A stretch of 64,000 nt of DNA from an uncultured Porphyromonadaceae bacterium (lineage in GTDB: Bacteria; Bacteroidota; Bacteroidia; Bacteroidales; Muribaculaceae): the NCBI GenBank assembly GCA_947177035.1, contig CAMWSS010000003.1, positions 38,143 to 102,142 of the forward strand, given 5' to 3'. Every line of letters starts with the position of its first letter. Positions within the stretch are counted from its first letter, which is position 1. The position numbers and the translations under genes were made by a program. Shown here piece by piece: positions 24,514 to 33,477 of the stretch. A model generated the notes under the pieces. That model saw only the letters and a list, made by a program, of their open reading frames with translations. It made no database searches and was not told the DNA's origin.

Positions 24514-27500
24514 ATGAAGTTAAACACATTTATCAACCGCCCGGTACTATCCACGGTTATCTCGATATTTATCGTGCTGCTGGGTCTGATCGGACTTGTG
24601 TCGCTGCCGATCACCCAGTTTCCTGACATAGCGCCGCCGACAATCTCGGTGTCAACGACCTATAACGGCGCAAACGCACAGGCTGTGCTCAACTCGGTTA
24701 TCGCCCCGCTGGAAGAAGCTATCAACGGCGCCGAGGGCATGACATACATGAAGTCGACCGCCACAAACACCGGATCGGCCAACATATCAGTATATTTCGA
24801 ACAGGGAATGGACCCCGACATGGCGGCTGTCGACGTGCAGAACCGCGTGGCCAAGGCCCAGAACCTGCTCCCTTCGGAAGTTAACCAGGTCGGCGTCCTC
24901 ACCCAGAAACGACAGACTTCGATGCTGGTGGGCGTGGCCCTCTATGACAGCACCGGTGTCTATGACGCGGAATTCCTCGACAACTACATGAAGATCAACG
25001 TCATCCCCCGCCTCCAGCGCGTCTCGGGCGTGGGCGACGTGATGAGCTTCGGCGCCGACTACTCGATGCGCGTATGGCTCAAGCCCGACGTCATGGCCCA
25101 ATACGGCCTCGTGCCCTCCGACATAGCCGGCGTCATCGCCGAACAGAACATGGAAGCCGCCCCCGGCGGATTCGGACAACAGGGCAACCAGAGCTTCGAA
25201 TACACCATGCGCTACCGCGGACGACTGGTAACCCCCGAAGAATTTGAAAACATCGTGGTCAGCGCCAACGCCAACGGCGACGTGCTCTACCTCAAAGACG
25301 TGGCCGACATCGAGCTGGGACGCGTGATGTATGGATTCGCCAACGCCCTCAACGGCTATCCGTCGACATCGGCCATGGTGTTCCAGACCGCCGGATCAAA
25401 CGCCACCCAGATCATCAACGACTGTCTGAAAGAGGTCGACGCCATGAAAGCCGACCTTCCCAAGGGACTCGCGTTCGCCATCCCGATGAACAACAACGAC
25501 TTCCTCTATGCGTCGATCCACCACGTGATCCAGACCCTCATCGAAGCGTTCATCCTGGTGTTCCTTGTGACCTACCTCTTCCTCCAGGACATCCGCTCGA
25601 CAATCATCCCCGCCATCGCCATCCCCGTGGCCCTGATCGGCACGTTCTTCCTGATGAACATGATCGGATTCTCGCTCAACCTGATCACCCTGTCGGCCCT
25701 GGTGCTCGCCATCGCGATCGTGGTCGACGACGCCATCGTGGTGGTCGAGGCGGTCCACGCCAAACTCGACGTGGGCTACAAATCCTCGCGCAAGGCAGCC
25801 ATCGACGCCATGGGCGAAATCGGCGGAGCCATCGTCTCCATCACCCTTGTGATGATGCTCGTGTTCATCCCCGTGTCGTTCATGCCGGGCACCGCAGGCA
25901 TCTTCTACCAGCAGTTCGGTCTGACAATGGCGATCGCCATCGGCTTCTCGGCCGTCAACGCCCTGACCCTGTCGCCGGCTCTCTGCGCCGTGTTCCTCAA
26001 ACCCCACTCCACCGAATCAACCCTCGGAGAACGCATGGGCGAAGCATACCGCGCCGCCGGCCAAGTGGCTCGCCGCCGCTTTGCCTTCCACCCGCTCGTA
26101 ACCACCGCCATGCTCGTGGCAACGATCGTGTTCATGGTGCTCGGATGGTATTCCGACGGCAACGCGCTCCACATGATCCTGGCCATCATCGTGGCCGCCG
26201 TGGCGCTGTTCGGACTCTTCGGACGCCGCTTCAAAGACTCGTTCGAACGCTCGTTCGACAAACTCTCCAAGTGGTATCGCTCAATCTCCAACTTCTTCAT
26301 GAACCACAAGATCTCGTCGTTCATCGCCGTGATCATCTCCGTGGTTCTCCTCGTCTGGCTCATGGCCAAGACCCCGACCGGCATGGTGCCCGAAGAAGAC
26401 ACCGGCACACTCTTCTGCATGGTCGACATGCCTCCGGGCACATCGCAGGAACGCACCATCGAAGTGCTCAACCAGGTGCAGGGAATCGTCGACAAGATCC
26501 CAGCCGTCGAATACTCCCAGATGATCGCCGGCTACAGCTTCCTGGCAGGACAAGGCGCCACCTACGGCACCTTCATCATCAAGCTCCGCAACTGGGCCGA
26601 ACGCGACAAAAACACTGAAAGCTCCGACGCCGTGCTCCGCCAGATCTACGGCATGACCGCCCAGGTGGTCAAAGACGGACGCGTGATGGCATTCGCGCCG
26701 CCAATGATCTCGGGCTTCTCCGTGACCAACGGCTTCGAGCTGGAAATGCAGGACCGCACCGGCGGCGACATCAACGACTTCTACGCCATCGTGCAGGGCT
26801 TCCTCGGCTCCCTCAACCAGCAGCCCGAAATCCAGATGGCCTACACCACCTTCAACCCCACATTCCCGCAATACCGCATCGACATCGACGCCGCAAAGGC
26901 CAAACAGGCCGGACTCAGCCCCAGCACGATCCTGTCGGCTCTCCAGGGCTACTATGGCGGCATGTACGTGTCTAACTTCAACCGATTCGGCAAAATCTAC
27001 CGCGTGATGATGCAGGCCGCCCCCGAAGCCCGCGTGTCGCCCGAAACACTCGAATCGATCAAAGTGCGCAACGGCGCCGGAATGGCATCGGTGAGCAACT
27101 TCGTCACCCTCACACGCATCTATGCGCCCGACCTGCTGAACCGATTCAACATGTTCACCTCGATCTCCGTGTCCGGACAGCCCGCCCCCGGCTACTCCTC
27201 GGGCCAGGCCCTCGAAGCCATCAAGCGCGTCGCCGCCACAACCCTCCCCCAGGGCTATGGCTACGAATACGCCGGCATGACACGCCAGGAAGCACAGCAA
27301 GGCTCCAACGCCACGGCCATCATCTTCGGCCTGTGTCTGCTCTTCGTCTACCTGCTGCTGTCCGCACAATATGAAAGCTACATCGTGCCCTGGGCCGTAA
27401 TCCTCTCCATTCCGTTCGGACTCATGGGCTCCTTCGTCTTCGCCCAGATATTCTCCGTCAGCAACAACATCTACTTCCAGATCGCTCTGATCATGCTGAT

Positions 27501-27870
27501 CGGCCTGCTCGCCAAAAACGCCATCCTGATCGTCGAGTTCGCCCTCGAACGCCGGCGCACGGGCATGAGTGTGGTCAACGCCGCCATCCAGGGTGCCTGC
27601 GCGCGTCTGCGACCGATCCTCATGACCTCGATCGCGCTGATCATCGGCCTGCTCCCGCTCATGTTCTCATCAGGCGTGGGAGCCAACGGCAACCGCGCGC
27701 TCGGCGTCGGATCAATCGGAGGCATGCTCATCGGCATGATTCTCCAGCTCATCTTCGTGCCCGCCCTCTTCGTCATATTCCAGAAGATCCAGGAGAAAAT
27801 ATCGCCCCTCAAATGGTCTGACACAAACAATGCCGGAATCGGATCTGAAATCGAGCAGTACTCACGCTAA
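24514..27870 (+). CDS. RND multidrug efflux permease (HAE1/AcrB family)
   Basis: This 1118-aa protein starts MKLNTFINRPVLSTVISIFIVLLG, the typical AcrB N-terminal TM1. It carries twelve expected helices, the porter domains and the TM4 motif ALVLAIAIVVDDAIVVVEAVHAKL with the paired Asp used for proton relay. The C-terminal half has LIMLIGLLAKNAILIVEFALERR and ARLRPILMTSIALIIGLLPL. It exports hydrophobic or amphiphilic compounds using proton motive force. It is somewhat longer than AcrB (about 1050), with an additional hydrophobic stretch around residues 530-570. It lies 46 nt after the adaptor. Confidence 0.95.
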   Translation: MKLNTFINRPVLSTVISIFIVLLGLIGLVSLPITQFPDIAPPTISVSTTYNGANAQAVLNSVIAPLEEAINGAEGMTYMKSTATNTGSANISVYFEQGMDPDMAAVDVQNRVAKAQNLLPSEVNQVGVLTQKRQTSMLVGVALYDSTGVYDAEFLDNYMKINVIPRLQRVSGVGDVMSFGADYSMRVWLKPDVMAQYGLVPSDIAGVIAEQNMEAAPGGFGQQGNQSFEYTMRYRGRLVTPEEFENIVVSANANGDVLYLKDVADIELGRVMYGFANALNGYPSTSAMVFQTAGSNATQIINDCLKEVDAMKADLPKGLAFAIPMNNNDFLYASIHHVIQTLIEAFILVFLVTYLFLQDIRSTIIPAIAIPVALIGTFFLMNMIGFSLNLITLSALVLAIAIVVDDAIVVVEAVHAKLDVGYKSSRKAAIDAMGEIGGAIVSITLVMMLVFIPVSFMPGTAGIFYQQFGLTMAIAIGFSAVNALTLSPALCAVFLKPHSTESTLGERMGEAYRAAGQVARRRFAFHPLVTTAMLVATIVFMVLGWYSDGNALHMILAIIVAAVALFGLFGRRFKDSFERSFDKLSKWYRSISNFFMNHKISSFIAVIISVVLLVWLMAKTPTGMVPEEDTGTLFCMVDMPPGTSQERTIEVLNQVQGIVDKIPAVEYSQMIAGYSFLAGQGATYGTFIIKLRNWAERDKNTESSDAVLRQIYGMTAQVVKDGRVMAFAPPMISGFSVTNGFELEMQDRTGGDINDFYAIVQGFLGSLNQQPEIQMAYTTFNPTFPQYRIDIDAAKAKQAGLSPSTILSALQGYYGGMYVSNFNRFGKIYRVMMQAAPEARVSPETLESIKVRNGAGMASVSNFVTLTRIYAPDLLNRFNMFTSISVSGQPAPGYSSGQALEAIKRVAATTLPQGYGYEYAGMTRQEAQQGSNATAIIFGLCLLFVYLLLSAQYESYIVPWAVILSIPFGLMGSFVFAQIFSVSNNIYFQIALIMLIGLLAKNAILIVEFALERRRTGMSVVNAAIQGACARLRPILMTSIALIIGLLPLMFSSGVGANGNRALGVGSIGGMLIGMILQLIFVPALFVIFQKIQEKISPLKWSDTNNAGIGSEIEQYSR

Positions 27871-27879
27871 TTCCTCACT

Positions 27880-29280
27880 ATGACTACTTTTTCATCCAAA
27901 ATAGCTTCAGCAGCTCTGGTGGTGGCTTTTGCCGCCACCACCTCGAGCTGCCACATCTACAAAAAATTCGACATGCCTGACCAGAGCGCCATCGGACAGG
28001 AACTGATCCAGGCCGCTCAGCTGGAACAGGACTCGACGGCCCTGGGCAACCTCCCCTGGCAGGAAGTATTCACCGACCCTGTGCTCGCCGACCTCATCAG
28101 CCAGGCCCTCGAAAACAACAAAGACCTCGAAAACGCCCGCCTCAACATCGAAGTGGCCCACGCCAACATGCTCGGCGCCCGGCTGAGCTACCTCCCGTCG
28201 CTCGCCCTCGCCCCTTCGATCAGCAGCTCCACCTCAATCGGCGGAAGCAAACCCAACTGGAGCTACCAGATTCCGCTGTCGGCAAGCTGGGAAATCGACA
28301 TCTTCGGCAAGATCCTCAACAACAAGCGCTCGGCCGAAGCGGCCCACGCCCAGACCAAATTCTATGCCCAGGCCGTCAGATCGCAGATCATCGGCGGCGT
28401 GGCCAACTGCTACTATGCAATCTCGGCCCTCGAAGCACAGCTGATGCTGCAACGCTCGACTGCCGAAAGCTGGGCGCGCTCCGTGCAGACAATGCGCGAC
28501 ATGAAAGAAGCCGGATGGACCAACGAAGCCGCAGTCGTGCAGAGCAACGCCCAGTACTACTCGATCCTCGGATCCATCTGCGACCTCGAGACGGCCGTTG
28601 AAGAAGCCCACTACACCCTCTCGCTGCTCCTCAACCAGATGCCGCAGCGATGGGCCATCCAGCCAGGACTCTCGCTCGAAATGCCCGAAGGCTTCCACTC
28701 CGGAGTGCCCATGCAGGCACTGGCCGCACGCCCCGACATCCTCGCCTCCGAACGCGCCCTGGCCATCGCATACTATGCCACCAACTCGGCACGCGCCGCA
28801 TTCTACCCCGGACTCACCATCACCGCCAACGGCGGATGGATGGACCAGATCGGCAACCTCGTCCAGAACCCCAAAGGATGGTTCTACCAGCTCGGGGCAT
28901 CGCTCGCCGCGCCGCTGTTTGCCCGCGGACAGAACATCGCCCGACTCAAAGCCGCTAAAGCGCAGCAGCAGCAAGCGCTCAACAACTTTGAATACGCCGT
29001 CATGAGCGCCGCCGCCGAAGTCGGAAACGCACTCACCGCCTATGCCAACAACACCGCCAAAATCGAGGCTCTGACCGTACAGACCGAACAGATGGCACAG
29101 GCTGTCGACATCACCGAGACACTCTTCATGAACCCCGCGGCCGACACCCAGACAACATACCTCGAAGTGCTCACCGCCCAGCAGAACTACCTCGGAGTGC
29201 AAATGAACCTGATCAACTCCACGCTCAGCCGCACCCAGTCAATCGTAAACCTCTACCAGACTCTCGGCGGCGGACGCTAA
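27880..29280 (+). CDS. Outer-membrane efflux channel (TolC/NodT family lipoprotein)
   Basis: This 466-aa protein has a lipoprotein-like signal (AATTSSCHIYKKF) and two OEP repeats. Features include LPWQEVFTDPVLADLISQALENNKDLENARLNIE, GARLSYLPSLALAPS and, in the second half, ARPDILASERALAIAYYATNSARAAFYPGLTITANGGW. This is the OprM/NodT layout of a trimeric channel. It starts 9 nt after the permease stop and completes the tripartite pump. Confidence 0.93.
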   Translation: MTTFSSKIASAALVVAFAATTSSCHIYKKFDMPDQSAIGQELIQAAQLEQDSTALGNLPWQEVFTDPVLADLISQALENNKDLENARLNIEVAHANMLGARLSYLPSLALAPSISSSTSIGGSKPNWSYQIPLSASWEIDIFGKILNNKRSAEAAHAQTKFYAQAVRSQIIGGVANCYYAISALEAQLMLQRSTAESWARSVQTMRDMKEAGWTNEAAVVQSNAQYYSILGSICDLETAVEEAHYTLSLLLNQMPQRWAIQPGLSLEMPEGFHSGVPMQALAARPDILASERALAIAYYATNSARAAFYPGLTITANGGWMDQIGNLVQNPKGWFYQLGASLAAPLFARGQNIARLKAAKAQQQQALNNFEYAVMSAAAEVGNALTAYANNTAKIEALTVQTEQMAQAVDITETLFMNPAADTQTTYLEVLTAQQNYLGVQMNLINSTLSRTQSIVNLYQTLGGGR

Positions 29281-29301
29281 CGCCATAAATCACATACCGT
29301 C

Positions 29302-30093
29302 ATGATCAACAACTTAGCCCACGTCGACCCATCGGCCAAAATCGGCCGCGACGTGAAAATCCACCCGTTTGCATTCGTCGACGCCGACGTTGAAATCGGC
29401 GACGGATCCGTAATCATGCCATATGCCAGCGTAATGGCCGGAACCACAATCGGCAAAAACTGCAAAGTCTACCAGGGAGCCATCATCGGAGCCGACCCGC
29501 AGGACTTCCGATGGAAAGGCGAGCCGACACGATGCCTCGTCGGTGACAACACCGTCATCCGCGAACACGTGATCATCAACCGTGGTATCAGACCCGACGA
29601 ACAGGGAACCATCATCGGCAACGAATGCTTCATCATGGCCGACAGCCACATCGGCCACGACACCCGCATCGCCGACAAAGTCGTTGTCGGCAACGGAGCC
29701 ACTGTGGCCGGCGACGTCGAAATCGGAACCTGCACCATCCTCTCGTCGCTCTCCATCGTCCACGAAAAATGCCACGTCGGCAAATGGGCCGTCATCAAAG
29801 GCGGTTGCCGCATCGGAGCACACGTGCCCCCGTTCGTCATCATAGCCCACAACCCCGCCTCATTCTTCGGCGTAAACGCCTGGGTGATGCAGAAAAACGG
29901 ATTCTCCGAACACGACATCACCGAAATCGCAAAGGCCTACCGCCACATGTATCAGTCGGGCACATCTGTGTTCAACGCCCTCCAGCGCATAGAGGCCGAC
30001 GTCACCCCCGGACCCAACCGCGACTCCATCATTGACTTCGTGCGCTCCAACGACCTGCGCATCGTCGGGGCCATCAACGTCTCCGAAGACTGA
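29302..30093 (+). CDS. lpxA: LpxA-type acyl-ACP--UDP-N-acetylglucosamine O-acyltransferase, second copy
   Basis: This 263-aa left-handed beta-helix protein of hexapeptide repeats has the LpxA C-terminal helical region (AWVMQKNGFSEHDITEIAKAYRHMYQSG). The catalytic His region is kept as SHIGHD (AHIAHD in E. coli). The usual HQFC motif is changed to HEKC, and HVPPFVIIAHNPASFFGVN replaces DVPPY. A canonical lpxA sits in the lpx operon at 43.4 kb, so this is a paralogue. It lies 21 nt after the efflux channel gene and overlaps the next gene by 1 nt. It may acylate a different sugar nucleotide or prefer another acyl chain; that is inference. Confidence 0.82.
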   Translation: MINNLAHVDPSAKIGRDVKIHPFAFVDADVEIGDGSVIMPYASVMAGTTIGKNCKVYQGAIIGADPQDFRWKGEPTRCLVGDNTVIREHVIINRGIRPDEQGTIIGNECFIMADSHIGHDTRIADKVVVGNGATVAGDVEIGTCTILSSLSIVHEKCHVGKWAVIKGGCRIGAHVPPFVIIAHNPASFFGVNAWVMQKNGFSEHDITEIAKAYRHMYQSGTSVFNALQRIEADVTPGPNRDSIIDFVRSNDLRIVGAINVSED

Positions 30094-31103
30094 TGGCAAC
30101 ACACCGTCCGATCAAAACCCTCTTCCAGTTCATAATCCCGCTGATAATATCGGCGGGATTATGCTATATCCTATACTCCGGCATGGACTGGTCCGACGTG
30201 CGTGCCGGACTCGCCGCTTGCCGGTGGGAATGGATGGGCGCATGGGCCGCCGCCAACGTGCTCGCCATCTGGTTCCGCGCATTGCGGTGGCGCATGCAGC
30301 TCCGAGTGCTCGCCATCAACCCGCCGGGCGCCGAAATGTTCCGCGCCATTGCCGGAACATATGCCGTCAACCTCGTCCTCCCGCGGCTGGGCGAAATCTG
30401 GCGCTCGGGCTATGTGGCCCGACGCCGTGGCGCGCCATTCACCTCCGTGTTCGGATCCATGGTCGCCGACCGCCTCTCCGACACCGCTGCCGTGCTCCTC
30501 ATCACCGCCCTCACCGTCCTCATGGCCCGCGCCCCTATGGCCCGATTCATGACCGAAACCGACTTCGGACGCAAAGCCGCATCGGCCATCGCCTCGCCGT
30601 GGGCCATCGCAACAGGTGCCTGCATCATTCTCTTCATCCTGGCCATCATCTGCCTGCCGCGCCTGCGCTTCATCTCGCGCCTGCGCGCCATCCTGGCCAA
30701 CGCCTGGAGCGGATTCGCCTCCATCTTCCACATGCGCCGCTCATGGCTCTGGCTGCTGCTCACCGCCGGAGTGTGGACAAGCTACTTCGCCGGCACCTGG
30801 TTCTCCTTCCTCGCATTCGACTCCACTGCCGCCATTGTCCGCGCCAACGGCCCCGTGGCAGTGCTCGTCACCTTCGTCTTCGGCTCATGGGCCATGGCCG
30901 TGCCCTCCAACGGCGGCATCGGCCCGTGGCAAATGGCTGTAGTGCTCGCCCTCAGCGGCATCTACGCCATGGACCGCGGCCCGGCCCTCGCCTTCGCCAC
31001 CATAGTCCTCGCCCTCCAGACCCTCCTCTTCATAATCCTCGGACTATACGCCCTCATCTCCATAGCCCTCGCCCCCGGTCGCAGCCACACACCCGCCCCC
31101 TGA
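30093..31103 (+). CDS. YbhN / LPG-synthase-TM family integral membrane protein
   Basis: This 336-aa polytopic protein has seven or more helices and the family landmarks RALRWRMQL, NLVLPRLGEIWRSGYVARRRG, SMVADRLSDTAAVLL and AVPSNGGIGPWQMAVVLALSGI. These match the lysylphosphatidylglycerol synthase membrane domain family without the catalytic C-terminal domain. Such proteins are thought to act in lipid handling or flipping. The ATG overlaps the lpxA-like TGA by 1 nt (TGATG), so it is translationally coupled to a lipid A-type enzyme. It is the last gene before the AT-rich BspA-like pair. Confidence 0.8.
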   Translation: MATHRPIKTLFQFIIPLIISAGLCYILYSGMDWSDVRAGLAACRWEWMGAWAAANVLAIWFRALRWRMQLRVLAINPPGAEMFRAIAGTYAVNLVLPRLGEIWRSGYVARRRGAPFTSVFGSMVADRLSDTAAVLLITALTVLMARAPMARFMTETDFGRKAASAIASPWAIATGACIILFILAIICLPRLRFISRLRAILANAWSGFASIFHMRRSWLWLLLTAGVWTSYFAGTWFSFLAFDSTAAIVRANGPVAVLVTFVFGSWAMAVPSNGGIGPWQMAVVLALSGIYAMDRGPALAFATIVLALQTLLFIILGLYALISIALAPGRSHTPAP

Positions 31104-31132
31104 CACACATGTTGCATAACATATCGAAATAA

Positions 31133-31169
31133 TTGCGCGCAAATATATTTCACAGTATATTTGTGCGCA
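31133..31169 (+). promoter_or_regulatory. Promoter inside a 14-bp-arm palindrome, upstream of the BspA-like pair
   Basis: TTG (31133-31135), 20 nt, TAtaTTTG (31156-31163). The arms tgcgcgcaaatata (31134-31147) and tatatttgtgcgca (31156-31169) pair with one mismatch around an 8-nt centre, so the palindrome covers both promoter elements. It looks like an operator, and the regulator is unknown. An about 100-nt leader leads to the ATG at 31265. Confidence 0.65.
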
Positions 31170-31264
31170 TATTATTTCCACACATCAACACTCATCTCCA
31201 TGAAATCACCATTACTCCTTGCGGTAGCTATCTTCTCATCAACCATTTCAATCAATTGAACATC

Positions 31265-32320
31265 ATGAAAAAGAGAATATTATCCGCACTGACAGCAGCG
31301 GCGGCAACGATCGTGTCGGCTTCAGCCTTCGACGTCAAAATCGACAATATATACTACAACATCATCAACGGAGAATACCTTGAAGTGACATCTGCCGAAC
31401 CTTATCCGGATAAAACGTTCTATCCTCAGTATGGAATACCTCCAGCAAAAAAAACAATCACCAGATATCGTGACGATTATGCAATAAACGACTACTCTGG
31501 AGATATCATCGTTCCCAATTCAGTTGAAGTTGAAACCCTCGGAAAGCGGCTCGAAGTAAGAAAAATAGGACATTGCGCATTCTTCAACGCCCCAAATCTG
31601 GAGTCTGTCACACTTCCTGCAACAATCAAAAAATTAGGGAACAAAGCATTTGCTTGTTCTTCCATCAAAAGATTGGATATGGGCGATACGACTGTCGGCG
31701 CTATTACAGATGATATGTGCTATGCTTGTAAAGATCTGTCGGAAGTGATATTGCCGGAATCGCTGATTCACATCGGCGAAAGTGCATTTATGACAAGCGG
31801 ACTTAAAAGCATAACATTGCCTGGCAAAGTCCGCGCATTAATCTGTAAAACTTTTGCATATACTGACCTATCTGAAATCAAAGGGCTTGAATCTGTTGAA
31901 TCATATAGCTATGACTGCTTTCAAAAAACTAAATTAAAGCAGATCATCATCTATGAATGTATTCGCAATCTATCTTTTAATGCTTTCAAAGATCTGGAGT
32001 ATCTGGAAAATGTGATCAGCATGAAAACAGACCCGGAAGATTTCGACATTCTGTCATACTACAGCATGGACAGCGTGTTCCGCAACTCCAATCCAGATTG
32101 CACGCTGTGGGTTCCGGACGAAAGTCTGGAACTTTACAAAGCCTCCAGTCGATGGACGTCGTTTTTCAAAGACATCAGACCGATGAGCCAAGGACTACCG
32201 CAGGCTGCGGCTCCATACTCCGAAAACATCAGATATTTCGATATGACAGGGCGCCAGGTCGATGAGCCGACACCGGGACATCTCTACATCACCTCAGACG
32301 GCCGAAAAATTCAATTCTAA
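31265..32320 (+). CDS. BspA-like leucine-rich-repeat secreted protein, copy 1
   Basis: The real start is the ATG at 31265 (MKKRILSALTAAAATIVSASA), giving 351 aa; the track ORF begins 44 codons too early. It has a Sec signal peptide and a unique N-terminal domain (about 20-100). LRR_5/BspA-type repeats follow (IGHCAFFNAPNLESVTLPATI, IGESAFMTSGLKSITLPG, YSYDCFQKTKLKQIII), then TLWVPDESLELYKASSRW and a short C-terminal segment IRYFDMTGRQVDEPTPGHLYI. That last segment resembles a T9SS-type sorting tail. BspA-like proteins mediate surface binding in Bacteroidetes. The gene is AT-richer than its neighbours. Copy 2 follows after 16 nt. Confidence 0.82.
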   Translation: MKKRILSALTAAAATIVSASAFDVKIDNIYYNIINGEYLEVTSAEPYPDKTFYPQYGIPPAKKTITRYRDDYAINDYSGDIIVPNSVEVETLGKRLEVRKIGHCAFFNAPNLESVTLPATIKKLGNKAFACSSIKRLDMGDTTVGAITDDMCYACKDLSEVILPESLIHIGESAFMTSGLKSITLPGKVRALICKTFAYTDLSEIKGLESVESYSYDCFQKTKLKQIIIYECIRNLSFNAFKDLEYLENVISMKTDPEDFDILSYYSMDSVFRNSNPDCTLWVPDESLELYKASSRWTSFFKDIRPMSQGLPQAAAPYSENIRYFDMTGRQVDEPTPGHLYITSDGRKIQF

Positions 32321-32336
32321 ACACCAGCGACACAGC

Positions 32337-33395
32337 ATGAAAAAGAGAATATTATCCGCACTGACAGCAGCGGCGGCAACGATCGTGTCGGCTTCAGCCT
32401 TCGACGTCAAAATCGACAATATATACTACAACATCATCAACGGAGAATACCTTGAAGTGACATCTGCCGAACCTTATCCGGATAAAACGTTCTATCCTCA
32501 GTATGGAATACCTCCAGCAAAAAAAACAATCACCAGATATCGTGACGATTATGCAATAAACGACTACTCTGGAGATATCATCGTTCCCAATTCAGTTGAA
32601 GTTGAAACCCTCGGAAAGCGGCTCGAAGTAAGAAAAATAGGACATTGCGCATTCTTCAACGCCCCAAATCTGGAGTCTGTCACACTTCCTGCATCGATCA
32701 CGGAATTAGGGAACAGTGCTTTTGCTTATTCCTCCATCAAAAGGCTGGATATGGGCGATATGACTATTGAAGCAATCATAGGTGGAGTGTGCTATGCGTG
32801 CAGAGAACTGTCGGAAGTGATATTGCCAGAATCGCTGATCTACATTAGCGAAAGTGCATTTATGACAAGCGGACTTAAGAGCATAACATTGCCCGGCAAA
32901 GTCCGCGGATTAGACAGTCAGGTTTTTGCATATACTGATCTATCTGAAATAAAAGGACTTGAATCTGTTGAATCATATGGTTATGACTGTGTTCAAAAAA
33001 CTAAATTAAAGCAGATCATCATCTATGAAACCATCCGCAACCTATGTTTTAGTGCATTCAAAGATCTGGAGTATCTGGAAAATGTGATCAGCATGAAAAC
33101 AGACCCGGAAGATTTCGACATTCTGTCATACTACAGCATGGACAGCGTGTTCCGCAACTCCAATCCAGATTGCACGCTGTGGGTTCCGGACGAAAGTCTG
33201 GAACTTTACAAAGCCTCCAGTCGATGGACGTCGTTTTTCAAAGACATCAGACCGATGAGCCAGCTCGGTCTATCGCAGACTGCGGCTCCAGACTCCGAAA
33301 ACATCAGATATTTCGACATGACAGGACGCCAGGTCGATGAGCCGACACCGGGACATCTCTACATCACCGACCAACACAAAAAGATACTCTACTGA
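32337..33395 (+). CDS. BspA-like leucine-rich-repeat secreted protein, copy 2
   Basis: This 352-aa protein uses the ATG at 32337; the track ORF starts in the tail of copy 1. The first 119 codons are identical by eye in DNA to copy 1, as is a long 3' block from ttcaaagatctggag to gaccgatgagcca. The centre (about codons 120-245, the LRR body) differs at many positions. The same signal peptide, LRR_5 repeats and sorting-like tail (IRYFDMTGRQVDEPTPG) are present. A strong U-tract terminator follows. The paired genes probably share one transcript, with diversification confined to the repeat surface. Confidence 0.82.
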   Translation: MKKRILSALTAAAATIVSASAFDVKIDNIYYNIINGEYLEVTSAEPYPDKTFYPQYGIPPAKKTITRYRDDYAINDYSGDIIVPNSVEVETLGKRLEVRKIGHCAFFNAPNLESVTLPASITELGNSAFAYSSIKRLDMGDMTIEAIIGGVCYACRELSEVILPESLIYISESAFMTSGLKSITLPGKVRGLDSQVFAYTDLSEIKGLESVESYGYDCVQKTKLKQIIIYETIRNLCFSAFKDLEYLENVISMKTDPEDFDILSYYSMDSVFRNSNPDCTLWVPDESLELYKASSRWTSFFKDIRPMSQLGLSQTAAPDSENIRYFDMTGRQVDEPTPGHLYITDQHKKILY

Positions 33396-33407
33396 GAGAT
33401 AAGCCTG

Positions 33408-33448
33408 ATCCTCCGGCGGCACACTATTGCACAGCCGGAGGATTTTTT
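33408..33448 (+). terminator. Rho-independent terminator after the BspA-like pair
   Basis: ATCCTCCGGC / GCCGGAGGAT form a perfect 10-bp stem with a 16-nt loop followed by TTTTT. It abuts the ileS -7 box. Confidence 0.85.
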
Positions 33449-33449
33449 G

Positions 33450-33457
33450 TAAATTTG
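33450..33457 (+). promoter_or_regulatory. -7 box for ileS
   Basis: TAaaTTTG begins 2 nt after the terminator U-tract and 20 nt before the ATG at 33478. This excludes the earlier ORF-track start at 33427. Confidence 0.65.
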
Positions 33458-33477
33458 CGCCAATAATTGCAATTGTC

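Larger units (their letters stand above)
31265..33395 (+). repeat. Tandem duplication of the BspA-like gene with identical 5' and 3' blocks
   Basis: The 357-nt blocks 31265-31621 and 32337-32693 read the same by eye, and a second block of about 200 nt near the 3' ends is also identical. The 16-nt intergenic sequence contains no second promoter. Confidence 0.88.
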
